From Streptomyces sp. MST-110588 (GTDB lineage: Bacteria; Actinomycetota; Actinomycetes; Streptomycetales; Streptomycetaceae): a stretch of 64,000 nucleotides of DNA. The stretch lies in contig NZ_CP074380.1 in NCBI RefSeq assembly GCF_022695595.1, forward strand, positions 2,101,501 through 2,165,500, given 5' to 3'. The position numbers and the translations under genes are program-made. How positions within the stretch are numbered: position 1 is the stretch's first letter; the number at the start of each line of letters is the position of its first letter. Shown piece by piece: positions 20,597 to 28,256 of this stretch. The notes under the pieces are model-generated. The model made no database searches and was not told the origin of the DNA. It worked only from the letters and a program-made list of their open reading frames with translations.

Positions 20597-20929
20597 GTCT
20601 TCGGACTCTACCGGCCGTCCCCGCCCGGCCCGCCCCCCGGCGCGGGCTCCCGCGCGGGCCCCCGGCGCGGGGGGCGTCCGGCGGGGCTGCGACCGCTCCT
20701 CCGCTGGTGTTTTCGGTTTCACCGGGGAAGGTGCAGGGCACATCAGACGTGAGGGAAACGGCCTGGAGCCGAAGCCGGGCACACGGGAAGAACAACGGAC
20801 GACAACAACGGCGAGACGCGGAAAGAGGCGGAAACGACGAAGGGACGCCGAAGCGTCCCTTGCAGATCTCGCTGAGATGGTGCCTCAAGCGGCCGACGGA
20901 GCAGCCCGGCAACCCCCCGGGGGCGGGGG
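20597..20929. other. Intergenic region smc / small coiled-coil gene
   Basis: About 330 very GC-rich bases. It holds the hairpin at 20840-20861 and no supported gene; a clear smc promoter could not be identified. Confidence 0.35.
20840..20861 (-). terminator. Terminator after the 68-residue gene
   Basis: AAGGGACGC (20840-20848) and GCGTCCCTT (20853-20861) form a perfect 9-bp stem with a CGAA tetraloop. Confidence 0.7.
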
Positions 20930-21136
20930 TCAGGAATACGCGGGCTCCGCCTGGGGTACGTCGATGCCGTCGAGCATCGAGTCGTCGTGACGTGCGGCAG
21001 CGGACAGCATGTCGTTCTCGGCCTGGATCCGGATGAGTTCGGATTCGAGGTCCTGGACGCGCTGCTGAAGCCGTCGCATCTCGGAGAGGACTCGGGGATC
21101 GGAGCCGCCGACGTAACCGAGAAGCGCCTTTGCCAT
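20930..21136 (-). CDS. Conserved small coiled-coil protein
   Basis: A 68-residue protein starting MAKALLGYVGGSDPRVL at ATG 21134-21136 with GGAGG upstream. Residues about 18-45 (LSEMRRLQQRVQDLESELIRIQAE) form an obvious amphipathic helix or coiled coil. I recognise it as a conserved actinobacterial protein located between smc and the acylphosphatase gene, but know of no assigned function. Position beside smc may be only historical. Expressed alone between its own terminator and a 380-base upstream gap. Confidence 0.75.
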   Translation of the reverse strand: MAKALLGYVGGSDPRVLSEMRRLQQRVQDLESELIRIQAENDMLSAAARHDDSMLDGIDVPQAEPAYS

Positions 21137-21515
21137 GATGGATGGTCCTCCACACTGAGTGACCGACCGAAGCGGTGTGGGTCGTGAGGGATTCGCACCC
21201 GCGGTGCTTGTCATCACTTGTGCGATCAATGCCAAACAGCTAAGGTGCGCGGGGCTTCCAGAGTCTCACCAAAAAGTTTGAGGGTCAACACGATCACGCC
21301 CCGTATCGTCGGGTACCTGCGAGTGCGCGGCCACCAGGCTCTGCGCCGAACTCGCCGGAAAGGTCCCGACGGGGCGTGGAGATCATCCTTACTGCCGCAG
21401 CCTTCCATGGGTCGGCCGAGTTGGCAACCACCAGGTCATGTCTGCTGTATGCATCTGACGCCGGCGCGGGCGCGGGGTGTACGGAGCGCGAGCACGGGCC
21501 GCGCCGGAAGCCCTC
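21137..21515. other. Intergenic region, no gene recognised
   Basis: About 380 bases upstream of the small coiled-coil gene and downstream of the acylphosphatase gene. A TTGACC hexamer on the minus strand (21283-21288) could be a -35, but the matching -10 is poor. Nothing else supported. Confidence 0.3.
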
Positions 21516-21797
21516 CTACCGGATCGCGAAGCCGTCGTAGCCGCCGCGCGGTGTGTCCCAGATCTCGGTGACGCCCTCGGCCTTCCCGGGCGTGTCACCC
21601 GTACGCAGCCACTCCAGCAGTTCTTCGCAAGCCTCGCGCGGGCCCTCGGCGACGACCTGCACCCTGCCGTCCTCAAGGTTCGAGGCGAAGCCGGTGAGGT
21701 CACCGATGCGCAGGGCGTTGGCTCGCGTGAACCAGCGGAAGCCGACACCCTGGACACGACCCCGCACCCATGCGGTCAAACGGACATCATCGTTCAT
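21516..21797 (-). CDS. acyP: Acylphosphatase
   Basis: Small cytoplasmic enzyme hydrolysing acyl phosphates such as carbamoyl- or acetyl-phosphate. The 93-residue length is typical. The active-site pattern [15 protein letters not shown] (residues 11-25) supplies the phosphate-binding loop and catalytic Arg, and the conserved Asn is in [17 protein letters not shown] (about 36-52). Start is ATG 21795-21797; no strong ribosome site is visible, so the start could be internal but the N-terminus fits the family. Confidence 0.92.
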   Translation of the reverse strand: MNDDVRLTAWVRGRVQGVGFRWFTRANALRIGDLTGFASNLEDGRVQVVAEGPREACEELLEWLRTGDTPGKAEGVTEIWDTPRGGYDGFAIR

Positions 21798-21929
21798 GCT
21801 TGTACGCTAACCGGCCAATTGCACCAGCGGCACTTCGGCCTCTTGCGCCATGCCGTACAGTCGCCCGGCAACAAGGATCACCCTTACGAGTGAGGCGCGT
21901 TGACGCCGATGACGGAAGGAAGGCAGCGA

Positions 21930-22940
21930 ATGGGCCGCCATCGACGCGTCGTTCCCCAAGTGCCCACCGGGACCGGGCCGGTGGGCGAGGGGCCCGCCGA
22001 GGCGCCCGGCGGCCGGCACCGCGCCCACCGTACGGCGGGTGGCCGGCGGGCCGCGGACGGCCGCCGTTCCGCGCCGGTGCGCACCGGACTGCTCGGGGCC
22101 TCCGCCGCCGTGGCGATGGGCGCGGTGGCGGTCGCCTCGGGGCTGGTGCCCGGCGGGGGCCGGTACGACGTGGCGACCGACGGCCCCGGCGAGCGGATAC
22201 GGGCCGGGGCGGCGGCCGGCGTCCAGGCGCAGAACCCGCGGACCGGCGCCGCCGGCGAGCGCGCCACACAGCCGGCCAGCCGCGGCACGGCGCGCGGCCC
22301 GCTGCCGGACCGTACCGGCCACGCCGGCTCCTCCACCGGGCCGTCCACCGCTCCCGCGCCCCGGGGGACCGCCGGGCCCTCGCGGATACCCGGCGCGCAG
22401 GAGCCGCGGGACAAGCCCGGGGCGCCGGACCCCGAGGACCCCGGCAACCGGGACGGCCAGGCGGACCCCAAGGCTCCGCGGAGCCCGGACGTTCCCCGGG
22501 AACCGCGGGACCCGCAGACCCCGAAGCAGACGGCCGGCGCGACCCGGGCCCCCGACGCGCCGTCCTCCTCCGTCGTCTCGCAGGTGCTGACGCTGGTGAA
22601 CCAGGAGCGCGCGAAGGCCGGGGTGCCGCCGCTCACCGCCGACCCCCAACTGGACCGGCAGGCGCAGGACTTCAGCGAGGACATGGCCCGCCGCGGGTTC
22701 TTCTCCCACACCGACCCGGACGGCCGCAGCCCGTGGGACCGCGCACGCGCGGCGGGCGTGGAGAACCTGGGCGGGGAGAACATCGCCCGCGGCCAGGCCG
22801 ACGCCCGGGCCGTCATGGAGACGTGGATGAACAGCCCTGGGCACCGCGCCAACATCCTCAACCGCGACTACAAGACGCTGGGGGTCGGCGTCCACTTCGG
22901 TCCGGGCGGCCCTTGGTGGGTGCAGAGCTTCGGCTTCTGA
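21930..22940 (+). CDS. Secreted or membrane-anchored CAP-domain protein
   Basis: The C-terminal part (about 225-336) is a CAP/SCP-like domain: VVSQVLTLVNQERAKAGVPPL, DFSEDMARRGFFSHTDPDGRSPWDRA, GGENIARGQADARAVMETWMNSPGHRANILN. Before it lies one hydrophobic segment (about 50-70, LLGASAAVAMGAVAVASGLV) and a long Pro/Gly/Arg-rich spacer (70-220), so the domain is probably displayed outside the membrane. Bacterial CAP proteins are common in spore formers and actinomycetes; their reaction is unknown. I favour ATG 21930 (MGRHRR) behind GGAAGG, but a TTG at 21900 and an ATG at 21909 are in frame. Confidence 0.85.
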   Translation: MGRHRRVVPQVPTGTGPVGEGPAEAPGGRHRAHRTAGGRRAADGRRSAPVRTGLLGASAAVAMGAVAVASGLVPGGGRYDVATDGPGERIRAGAAAGVQAQNPRTGAAGERATQPASRGTARGPLPDRTGHAGSSTGPSTAPAPRGTAGPSRIPGAQEPRDKPGAPDPEDPGNRDGQADPKAPRSPDVPREPRDPQTPKQTAGATRAPDAPSSSVVSQVLTLVNQERAKAGVPPLTADPQLDRQAQDFSEDMARRGFFSHTDPDGRSPWDRARAAGVENLGGENIARGQADARAVMETWMNSPGHRANILNRDYKTLGVGVHFGPGGPWWVQSFGF

Positions 22941-23018
22941 GCCGTGGCCCGGAGCGCGGCCGTCACACGTACGGACGTGCGGCCGTCACTCGTACGCACG
23001 CACGAGGGCCGGCGGATT

Positions 23019-23627
23019 TCAGGAAGCCTGAGCGGCGGCCAGCGCGGCACGGCCCGCGGTGAAGACGGCGGTCTGCTCCGCGATCCGGCGGCCGAGGTGC
23101 TCGGCGGTGGCGATGTCGGACTTGTGGACGCCCTCGGCACCCTGGTCGTTGTTGGACTGCGCCGCGGCGCCGAGGAAGAAGCCCAGGCGGTTGAGGTCGT
23201 TCTCGGAGGCCGTCGAGGAGTTCCAGCCCGGCATCAGGTTCAGGCTGACCCAGCTCATGCCGTGCTGGGCGGCCAGCACCGTGAAGAACTGGAGCGTGTG
23301 CAGCTTGTCGCCGCTCTTGGAGGCGGAGTTGGTGAAGCCGGCGGCGAGCTTGTCCTGCCAGGCGCGGGTGGCCCAGCGGGCGGCGGTGGCCTCGGCGAAG
23401 GTGTGGAAGGCGCCGGAGGCGGTGCCCATGTAGGTCGGCGAGCCGAAGACGATCGCGTCGGAGGCGTCGAGCAGCTCCCACTGGTCGTCGGTGATCTTGT
23501 CGACCTCTATGAAGTGGACGGTGACACCCGCTTCGGCGGCGCCGGTGCGGACCGCCTCGGCGATGACGGCGGTGTGGCCGTAACCCGAGTGGAAGGCGAT
23601 CGAGACGACGGGGGCGGCAGAGGACAT
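23019..23627 (-). CDS. Flavodoxin-fold NAD(P)H:quinone-type reductase (WrbA-like)
   Basis: A 202-residue FMN-binding protein. The N-terminal phosphate loop is FHSGYGHTAVIAEAV (residues about 11-25), followed by the flavin-contact blocks GSPTYMGTASGAFHTFAE and FTNSASKSGDKLHTLQ. These are typical of NADPH-dependent FMN reductases and WrbA-like quinone reductases that detoxify quinones by two-electron reduction. Start ATG 23625-23627 with AAGGAG eight bases upstream. It is divergent from an HxlR-family regulator, which probably controls it. Substrate is inferred from the family only. Confidence 0.85.
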   Translation of the reverse strand: MSSAAPVVSIAFHSGYGHTAVIAEAVRTGAAEAGVTVHFIEVDKITDDQWELLDASDAIVFGSPTYMGTASGAFHTFAEATAARWATRAWQDKLAAGFTNSASKSGDKLHTLQFFTVLAAQHGMSWVSLNLMPGWNSSTASENDLNRLGFFLGAAAQSNNDQGAEGVHKSDIATAEHLGRRIAEQTAVFTAGRAALAAAQAS

Positions 23628-23710
23628 CAGGGTGCTCCTTCGGGACGTGCACGGATGGGCGGCGCCGCGCGGCGGAGTGCCGGTGCGGCGTGGCGAGATC
23701 CAGAGAAGCA

Positions 23711-23740
23711 CTAACTTTTGGAAAGCGCAACCCGTCGGTT
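23711..23740. promoter_or_regulatory. Candidate operator between the flavoprotein and hxlR genes
   Basis: CTAAC (23711-23715) and GTTAG (23738-23742) flank an inner near-palindrome CTTT-TGG-AAAG (23715-23725). HxlR-type regulators bind short dyads in such divergent regions. No direct proof. Confidence 0.35.
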
Positions 23741-23767
23741 AGCGCTGTGCGGGAGTATGGTGAACGC

Positions 23768-24190
23768 ATGGCCACCCAGAACCACAGCACTCCCGAGGAA
23801 GAGAAGTGCCGGGCCGGCAGCACGGACGACCTGGCCTTCGACGTCTTCGCCCGCACCTGTCCGTCCCGCGACACGCTCAAGCACGTCACCGACCGCTGGG
23901 GCGGCCTGACCCTGGGCGCGCTGCACGACGGCACGTTCCGGTTCAACGAGCTGCGGCGCCGGGTGGACGGGGTGAGCGAGAAGATGCTCGCGCAGACCCT
24001 GCACGCGCTGGAGCGCGACGGGCTCGTACGGCGCGAGGCGCAGCCCACCAACCCGCCGCGGGTGGACTACGAGCTGACGCCGCTGGGCCGGGAGGTCGCC
24101 GAGCGGCTCCTGTCGCTGATCGGGCTGGTGGAGGACCGGATGCCGGCGGTCCTGGCCGCGCGCGAGCGCTACGACGCCGAGCACTCCTGA
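23768..24190 (+). CDS. HxlR-family winged-helix transcriptional regulator
   Basis: A 140-residue dimeric regulator. It shows the family order CPSRDTLKHVTDRWGGLTLGAL (about 31-52), HTH with FRFNELRRRVDGVSEKMLAQTLHALERDGLV, and wing RVDYELTPLGREV. Two cysteines (14 and 31) are candidates for redox sensing, as in YodB, QorR and HypR of this family, which repress quinone or diamide stress genes. Start ATG 23768, chosen from a GGGAG eleven bases upstream. Divergent from the flavoprotein it probably represses. The IS481 element inserted two bases after its stop codon without damaging it. Confidence 0.9.
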   Translation: MATQNHSTPEEEKCRAGSTDDLAFDVFARTCPSRDTLKHVTDRWGGLTLGALHDGTFRFNELRRRVDGVSEKMLAQTLHALERDGLVRREAQPTNPPRVDYELTPLGREVAERLLSLIGLVEDRMPAVLAARERYDAEHS

Positions 24191-24193
24191 CGC

Positions 24194-25147
24194 CTAGGTG
24201 TATTGCCCTGTGAGGTTGGGGACGCGGCTGGCGGGGGGTTGGCCTGCGAGCGCGGTGTGTCCGCGGTGGTGATTGTAGGTGTGCAGCCAGCGGGGGAATG
24301 CTTCGCGTCGTTGGGTCTCTGAGCGGTAGGGCTGGGCGTAGGCCCACTCCTCCAGCAGGGTGCGGTTGAGGCGCTCGACCTTGCCGTTCGTCTGTGGCCG
24401 GTAGGGCCGGGTTCGCCTATGGGAGATCCCGGCTCCCGCCAGGGCGTCACGCCAGTCGCGTGAGCGGTAGCAGGCCCCGTTGTCGGTCAGGACCCGTTCG
24501 ACGGTGATGCCGCTGGAGGCGAAGAATGCGTGGGCCCGCTTCCAGAAGGCGGTGGCGGTCTCCTTCTTCTCGTCGCCGAGGATCTCGCTGTAGGCCAGGC
24601 GGGAGTGGTCGTCGACGGCGGTGTGGATGTAGCTGTAGCCGGTGCCTGAGCGGTTCTTGCGGCCCGCCGGGCGGCCCAGGGCCTTGTGTCCGCCGCCGTC
24701 GGGGATGTTGCCGAGCTTCTTGATGTCCACGTGGACCAGTTCGCCGGGCTTGTCGCGTTCGTAGCGGCGGATGACGCGGCCTGTGGCCCGGTCCAGATGG
24801 GCGAGGCGGGCCAGGCCGTAGCGGGTCAGTACGCGGTGGACGGTCGAGGGCACCAGCCGGAGGAGGCCAGCGATGCGGGCCGGTCCCCAGCGGCGCAGGA
24901 TGCGGACCTTGATGATGCGGCGTTCGGTACGGCTCGGAGTCTGGCGCGGGCTGGAGTGCGGGCGGCTGGAGCGGTCGGTCATGCCTGCCTCGCCGAGCCG
25001 GCGGTAGCGATCGGCCCACCGCTGGGCGGTGGTCGGCGAGACCTGGAAACGTTCCGCGGCCCGGCGCAGAGGCCAGCCGTCCTCGACCACGCAGCGGGCC
25101 AGACGCAGGCGGCCTGTCTCGGTCAGGGGTGCATTACGGTGGACCAC
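24194..25147 (-). CDS. IS481-family transposase (DDE, integrase core)
   Basis: 317 residues from the GTG at 25145-25147 (MVHRNAPLTETGRLRLARCV). N-terminal HTH about 10-60 (GWPLRRAAERFQVSPTTAQRWADRYR), a second HTH in the middle, then the catalytic core: first Asp in ELVHVDIKKLG, second in RVLTDNGACYRS, and the Glu in RPYRPQTNGKVERLNRTLLEEWAY. All three DDE residues are present, so the enzyme looks intact. The stop codon TAG (24194-24196) lies outside the element in the CCTAGG target duplication. The frame is open upstream to 25216, but the shorter start fits the family. Confidence 0.93.
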   Translation of the reverse strand: MVHRNAPLTETGRLRLARCVVEDGWPLRRAAERFQVSPTTAQRWADRYRRLGEAGMTDRSSRPHSSPRQTPSRTERRIIKVRILRRWGPARIAGLLRLVPSTVHRVLTRYGLARLAHLDRATGRVIRRYERDKPGELVHVDIKKLGNIPDGGGHKALGRPAGRKNRSGTGYSYIHTAVDDHSRLAYSEILGDEKKETATAFWKRAHAFFASSGITVERVLTDNGACYRSRDWRDALAGAGISHRRTRPYRPQTNGKVERLNRTLLEEWAYAQPYRSETQRREAFPRWLHTYNHHRGHTALAGQPPASRVPNLTGQYT

Positions 25148-25268
25148 GAGGGCCTTTCTGTTGCTGGTGCAGATGTCGCAATCCACACCAGGCCAGAAGG
25201 CCCTCACCCATTTCAAGATCGATCAGCCGTGAACCCTGTCACCGTCCACAACCTCCCCGGACAGAACA
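24199..25268 (-). mobile_element. Complete IS481-family insertion sequence
   Basis: A 1070-bp element with terminal inverted repeats 24199-24224 and 25243-25268 (20 of 26 matching), beginning TGT and ending ACA. It is flanked by CCTAGG at 24193-24198 and 25269-25274, matching the known NCTAGN target preference and 6-base duplication of IS481. One intact transposase is inside. It landed between hxlR and mutM and breaks no gene. Clean ends and target duplication suggest a recent insertion. Confidence 0.93.
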
Positions 25269-25294
25269 CCTAGGGCCCACCGGCCCCCACGCGC

Positions 25295-26263
25295 TCAGGG
25301 GCGCGGCGGTCGCTGGCAGCGCGGGCAGAAGTAGCTGGAGCGGTTCATCCAGGGGCGCCGGCGCACGGCGGTGCCGCAGCGGCGGCACGGCTCGTCCTCG
25401 CGCCCGTACGCGTCCAGCGACCGCTCGAAGTACCCCGACTCGCCGTTGACGTTGACGTACAGGCTGTCGAAGCTGGTGCCGCCGACCGCCAGCGCGGCGT
25501 TCATCACGTCCCTGATGTGCCCGAGGAGCTCGGCGGTACGGGGCCGGGTGAAGGTGGCGGTCGGGCGCTCGTAGTGCAGCCGGGAGCGCCACAGCGCCTC
25601 GTCGGCGTAGATGTTGCCGACACCGCTGATGAGCGACTGGTCCAGCAGGGCACGCTTGATCGTCGTACGGCGGCGGCGCAGCGCCTCGTGGAAGGCGGCG
25701 TCGTCGAAGGCCGGGTCGAGCGGGTCGCGGGCGATGTGCGCGATGACGTCCGGGAGGCCGTCGGGATCGCCGGGAACGGTGTCGTGCAGGGACAGCCCGC
25801 CGAAGGTGCGCTGGTCGACGAAGCGCAGTTCGGTGCCGGCCGCTGCCGCCGGGTCTTCGGGGCCGGGGCCGGTGACGGCCTGACCGAGGCCCATGACTGC
25901 CTGATCGGGACCGGTGACGGCCTGGCCGCTGCCGGTGCCGGCCTGATCGCCGCCGGTGAAACGGATGCGGACGCGCAGGTGCTTCTCGTCGGGCGCGTCC
26001 TGCGGCTGGACCAGGAGCTGCCCGCTCATGCCCAGGTGTGCCAGGACCGCCAGGCCGTCCGAGACCGGCAACCACAGGTACTTGCCGCGCCGCCGGGGCG
26101 TGCCGATGCGCCGGCCGGCCAGCCGGGCGGCGAAGTCGACGGCGCCCGCGGTGTGCCGCCGCACGGCGCGCGGGTGCAGCACCTCGACGGAGTCGACCGT
26201 ACGGCCCTGGACCCAGCGCTGAAGTCCGCGGCGGACGACCTCGACCTCGGGCAGTTCGGGCAC
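25295..26263 (-). CDS. mutM: Formamidopyrimidine-DNA glycosylase Fpg/MutM
   Basis: Base-excision repair enzyme removing 8-oxoguanine and formamidopyrimidines, with AP-lyase activity. Start is GTG 26261-26263 giving [17 protein letters not shown]: the catalytic Pro2 and Glu3 are exactly at the N-terminus, which fixes the start (GGAGGAG upstream). The helix-two-turn-helix has [20 protein letters not shown], and the C-terminal zinc finger is [25 protein letters not shown]. Total 322 residues, longer than usual because about 35 residues encoded by a 21-bp repeat are inserted between RIRFT and [12 protein letters not shown]. Confidence 0.95.
   Translation of the reverse strand: MPELPEVEVVRRGLQRWVQGRTVDSVEVLHPRAVRRHTAGAVDFAARLAGRRIGTPRRRGKYLWLPVSDGLAVLAHLGMSGQLLVQPQDAPDEKHLRVRIRFTGGDQAGTGSGQAVTGPDQAVMGLGQAVTGPGPEDPAAAAGTELRFVDQRTFGGLSLHDTVPGDPDGLPDVIAHIARDPLDPAFDDAAFHEALRRRRTTIKRALLDQSLISGVGNIYADEALWRSRLHYERPTATFTRPRTAELLGHIRDVMNAALAVGGTSFDSLYVNVNGESGYFERSLDAYGREDEPCRRCGTAVRRRPWMNRSSYFCPRCQRPPRP
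25869..25952. repeat. 21-bp in-frame tandem repeat inside mutM
   Basis: Four 21-base units start at 25869, 25890, 25911 and 25932, each of the form CCGGTGACGGCCTG plus seven variable bases. They encode a seven-residue repeat (GQAVTGP-like) inserted between two beta-strands of MutM. A clear minisatellite. Confidence 0.75.
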
Positions 26264-26406
26264 GGTCGGCTCTCCTCCACAAGATGTGCCCGCGCGGCGG
26301 GCGCGCACAGTGATGCCCCGGCCACCCGCACCCCTTCGGGGCGGATGGCCGGGAGGATCCCACGCCACGGCGCGGGGACATGCCGTCGGGCTCTGTTGCG
26401 GAGCCC

Positions 26407-27288
26407 TCAGCCGACGGTCGGCTCTCCGGCGGCCGGCTCACCGGCCGGCGGCACCACCGGGGATGCCGAAGAGGCCGGGGAAGCCGGGGGAACCGGTGAG
26501 CCGGTGCCGGCCTCGGTCGCCGGCGCCGCCTGCTTCGTGGCCTCCTCGGCCGCGGAGCGGATGGCGCGCCAGGCGGACTCGGCCGCCTGCTGCTCGGCTT
26601 CCTTCTTGCTGCGGCCGGTGCCGGTGCCGTACGAGACACCACCGACGCGGGCGGCAGCGGTGAAGGTCTTCTCGTGGTCCGGACCGGTCTCGCTGACCAG
26701 GTACTCCGGTACCCCGAGACCTTCGGTTGCGGTCAGTTCCTGAAGGCTGGTCTTCCAGTCCAGGCCGGCACCCAGGCCGGCGGACTTCTCGATCAGCGGG
26801 TCGAAGAGCCGGTGCACCAGCTCGCCCGCCGCCTCCAGTCCCCGGTCCAGGTACACCGCGCCGATCACCGCTTCCAGGGTGTCGGCGAGGATGGATGCCT
26901 TGTCCCGGCCGCCCGTGCCCTCCTCGCCCCGGCCGAGCCGGATGAAGGCACCGAGGTCCAGGCCGCGGCCCACCTCGGCGAGGGCGCGCGAGTTGACCAC
27001 CGCGGCCCGCAGTTTGGCCAACTGCCCCTCGGGCAGGTCCGGATGCGTGCGGTAGAGCGTGTCGGTGACCACCAGGCCGAGTACGGAGTCCCCGAGGAAC
27101 TCCAGCCGCTCGTTGGTGGGCAGACCGCCGTTCTCGTACGCGTACGAGCGGTGCGTCAGCGCACGCACCAGAAGGGCGGACTCGAGCTGGTACCCGAGCC
27201 GCCCTTCCAGAAGCGTGTGGGACGAGGCCGTGTCCGCCGGTGTCGTTTCACCCCCGCGCTTGCGGGGAGACGTATTGGCGTCCGACAT
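26407..27288 (-). CDS. rnc: Ribonuclease III
   Basis: Double-strand-specific endoribonuclease. In S. coelicolor it is known as AbsB, required for antibiotic production, and processes rRNA and its own transcript. 293 residues: signature [18 protein letters not shown] (about 60-77) with the catalytic Glu and Asp, second acidic site in [13 protein letters not shown], and a C-terminal dsRNA-binding domain (about 168-240) with [21 protein letters not shown] Pro/Ala/Gly tail of about 50 residues is extra. Start ATG 27286-27288 ([12 protein letters not shown]), though a GTG four codons earlier is possible. Follows rpmF by 19 bases. Confidence 0.95.
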   Translation of the reverse strand: MSDANTSPRKRGGETTPADTASSHTLLEGRLGYQLESALLVRALTHRSYAYENGGLPTNERLEFLGDSVLGLVVTDTLYRTHPDLPEGQLAKLRAAVVNSRALAEVGRGLDLGAFIRLGRGEEGTGGRDKASILADTLEAVIGAVYLDRGLEAAGELVHRLFDPLIEKSAGLGAGLDWKTSLQELTATEGLGVPEYLVSETGPDHEKTFTAAARVGGVSYGTGTGRSKKEAEQQAAESAWRAIRSAAEEATKQAAPATEAGTGSPVPPASPASSASPVVPPAGEPAAGEPTVG

Positions 27289-27307
27289 AGAGCCTGTCAC
27301 CAGCCGA

Positions 27308-27481
27308 TCAGACCTCGAGGACCTGTCGCTTGTTGTAGGTGCCGCAGCTCGGGCACGCGATGTGCTGCTGCTTCGGCTCGTGGCAGCGCTCGCACGCCAC
27401 CAGGGGGGTGACCGCAGCCTTCCACTGCGACCGGCGGTGGCGCGTGTTGCTGCGCGACATCTTCCGCTTCGGAACAGCCAC
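27308..27481 (-). CDS. rpmF: Ribosomal protein bL32
   Basis: 57-residue large-subunit protein. Start GTG 27479-27481 gives [21 protein letters not shown] with GGAG upstream. It carries a four-cysteine zinc ribbon (CERC and CPSC in [19 protein letters not shown]), so it is the zinc-binding form. It lies two bases behind the DUF177 gene and 19 bases ahead of rnc, forming the widespread DUF177-rpmF-rnc operon. Confidence 0.97.
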   Translation of the reverse strand: MAVPKRKMSRSNTRHRRSQWKAAVTPLVACERCHEPKQQHIACPSCGTYNKRQVLEV

Positions 27482-27483
27482 GG

Positions 27484-28170
27484 CTACTTCTCCTGCTTCT
27501 CGTCGACGGGCGCTGATCGAGGCGCGTCGCCGCTCATGTTGTCCTTCTCGCCGTCCTGGTTGGTCCCGGCGAGTCCCTGCAGTGCCGCCCAACGGATGTC
27601 GACGGCGTCGTGGTGGTGGTCCGGGTCGTCAGCGAGCCGCTCTCCGCATTCGGAGCACAGGCCCGGGCAGTCGTCCTGGCACACCGGCTGCATCGGCAGT
27701 GCGAGCACCACCGCGTCCCGCAGCACGGGTTCGAGGTCGAACAGGTCGTCCTCAAGGAAGAGGATGTCCTCCTCGTCCTCGGCGTCGTCGCCGGATTCCG
27801 CGTCGGTGCGGGTCCGGGCGTCGGCGTCGGGGTAGGAGAACATCTCCTGGAAGTCCGCGTCCAGCTCACGCTCGACGGGCTCCAGACACCTTACGCACTC
27901 GCCCTTGACGGTCGCACGGGCGGTACCGGTGACCAGCACCCCGTCCATGACCGACTCCAGGCGCAGTACGAGTCCCATCGGCGCGCCCTCCGGCACCCCG
28001 ATGACCTCGTTGCCGAGGTCCCGGGGGGCCTCGACGGAGCGGGAGAGCCGCTGGAGCGCGCCGGGACGACGGCCCAGCTCGCGCGTGTCGAACACGAGCG
28101 GGGAACGGTGGTCGAGGCGGGCGTTGATGGCTTCCTGCTTTCTACGCTGCGGTACGCACTGCCCCGTCAC
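27484..28170 (-). CDS. DUF177/YceD-family protein
   Basis: Conserved partner of rpmF, linked in other bacteria and plants to 23S rRNA accumulation and ribosome assembly. It shows RSPLVFDTRELGRRPGALQRL near the start, ARATVKGECVRCLEP (C-x2-C) in the middle, and the second pair CQDDCPGLCSECGERL, so a zinc site is likely. The beginning of the usual family protein (NARLDH) is preceded by ATC, not a normal start. The only in-frame standard start nearby is GTG 28168-28170, without a good ribosome site. Either a 228-residue form from that GTG or a form using ATC at 28126-28128 is possible. Confidence 0.85.
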   Translation of the reverse strand: MTGQCVPQRRKQEAINARLDHRSPLVFDTRELGRRPGALQRLSRSVEAPRDLGNEVIGVPEGAPMGLVLRLESVMDGVLVTGTARATVKGECVRCLEPVERELDADFQEMFSYPDADARTRTDAESGDDAEDEEDILFLEDDLFDLEPVLRDAVVLALPMQPVCQDDCPGLCSECGERLADDPDHHHDAVDIRWAALQGLAGTNQDGEKDNMSGDAPRSAPVDEKQEK

Positions 28171-28222
28171 CGGACGGTAACCGGGCAGCACCGATCGCGG
28201 ACGTACACGCGACCGAAGAGCC

Positions 28223-28252
28223 AGGATACTGGACGGGCCCCGATAGGCCCAA
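28223..28252 (-). promoter_or_regulatory. Candidate promoter of the DUF177-rpmF-rnc operon
   Basis: Minus-strand TTGGGC (28247-28252), 18-base spacer, TATCCT (28223-28228), about 50 bases before the proposed GTG start. Confidence 0.4.
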
Positions 28253-28256
28253 TCCG

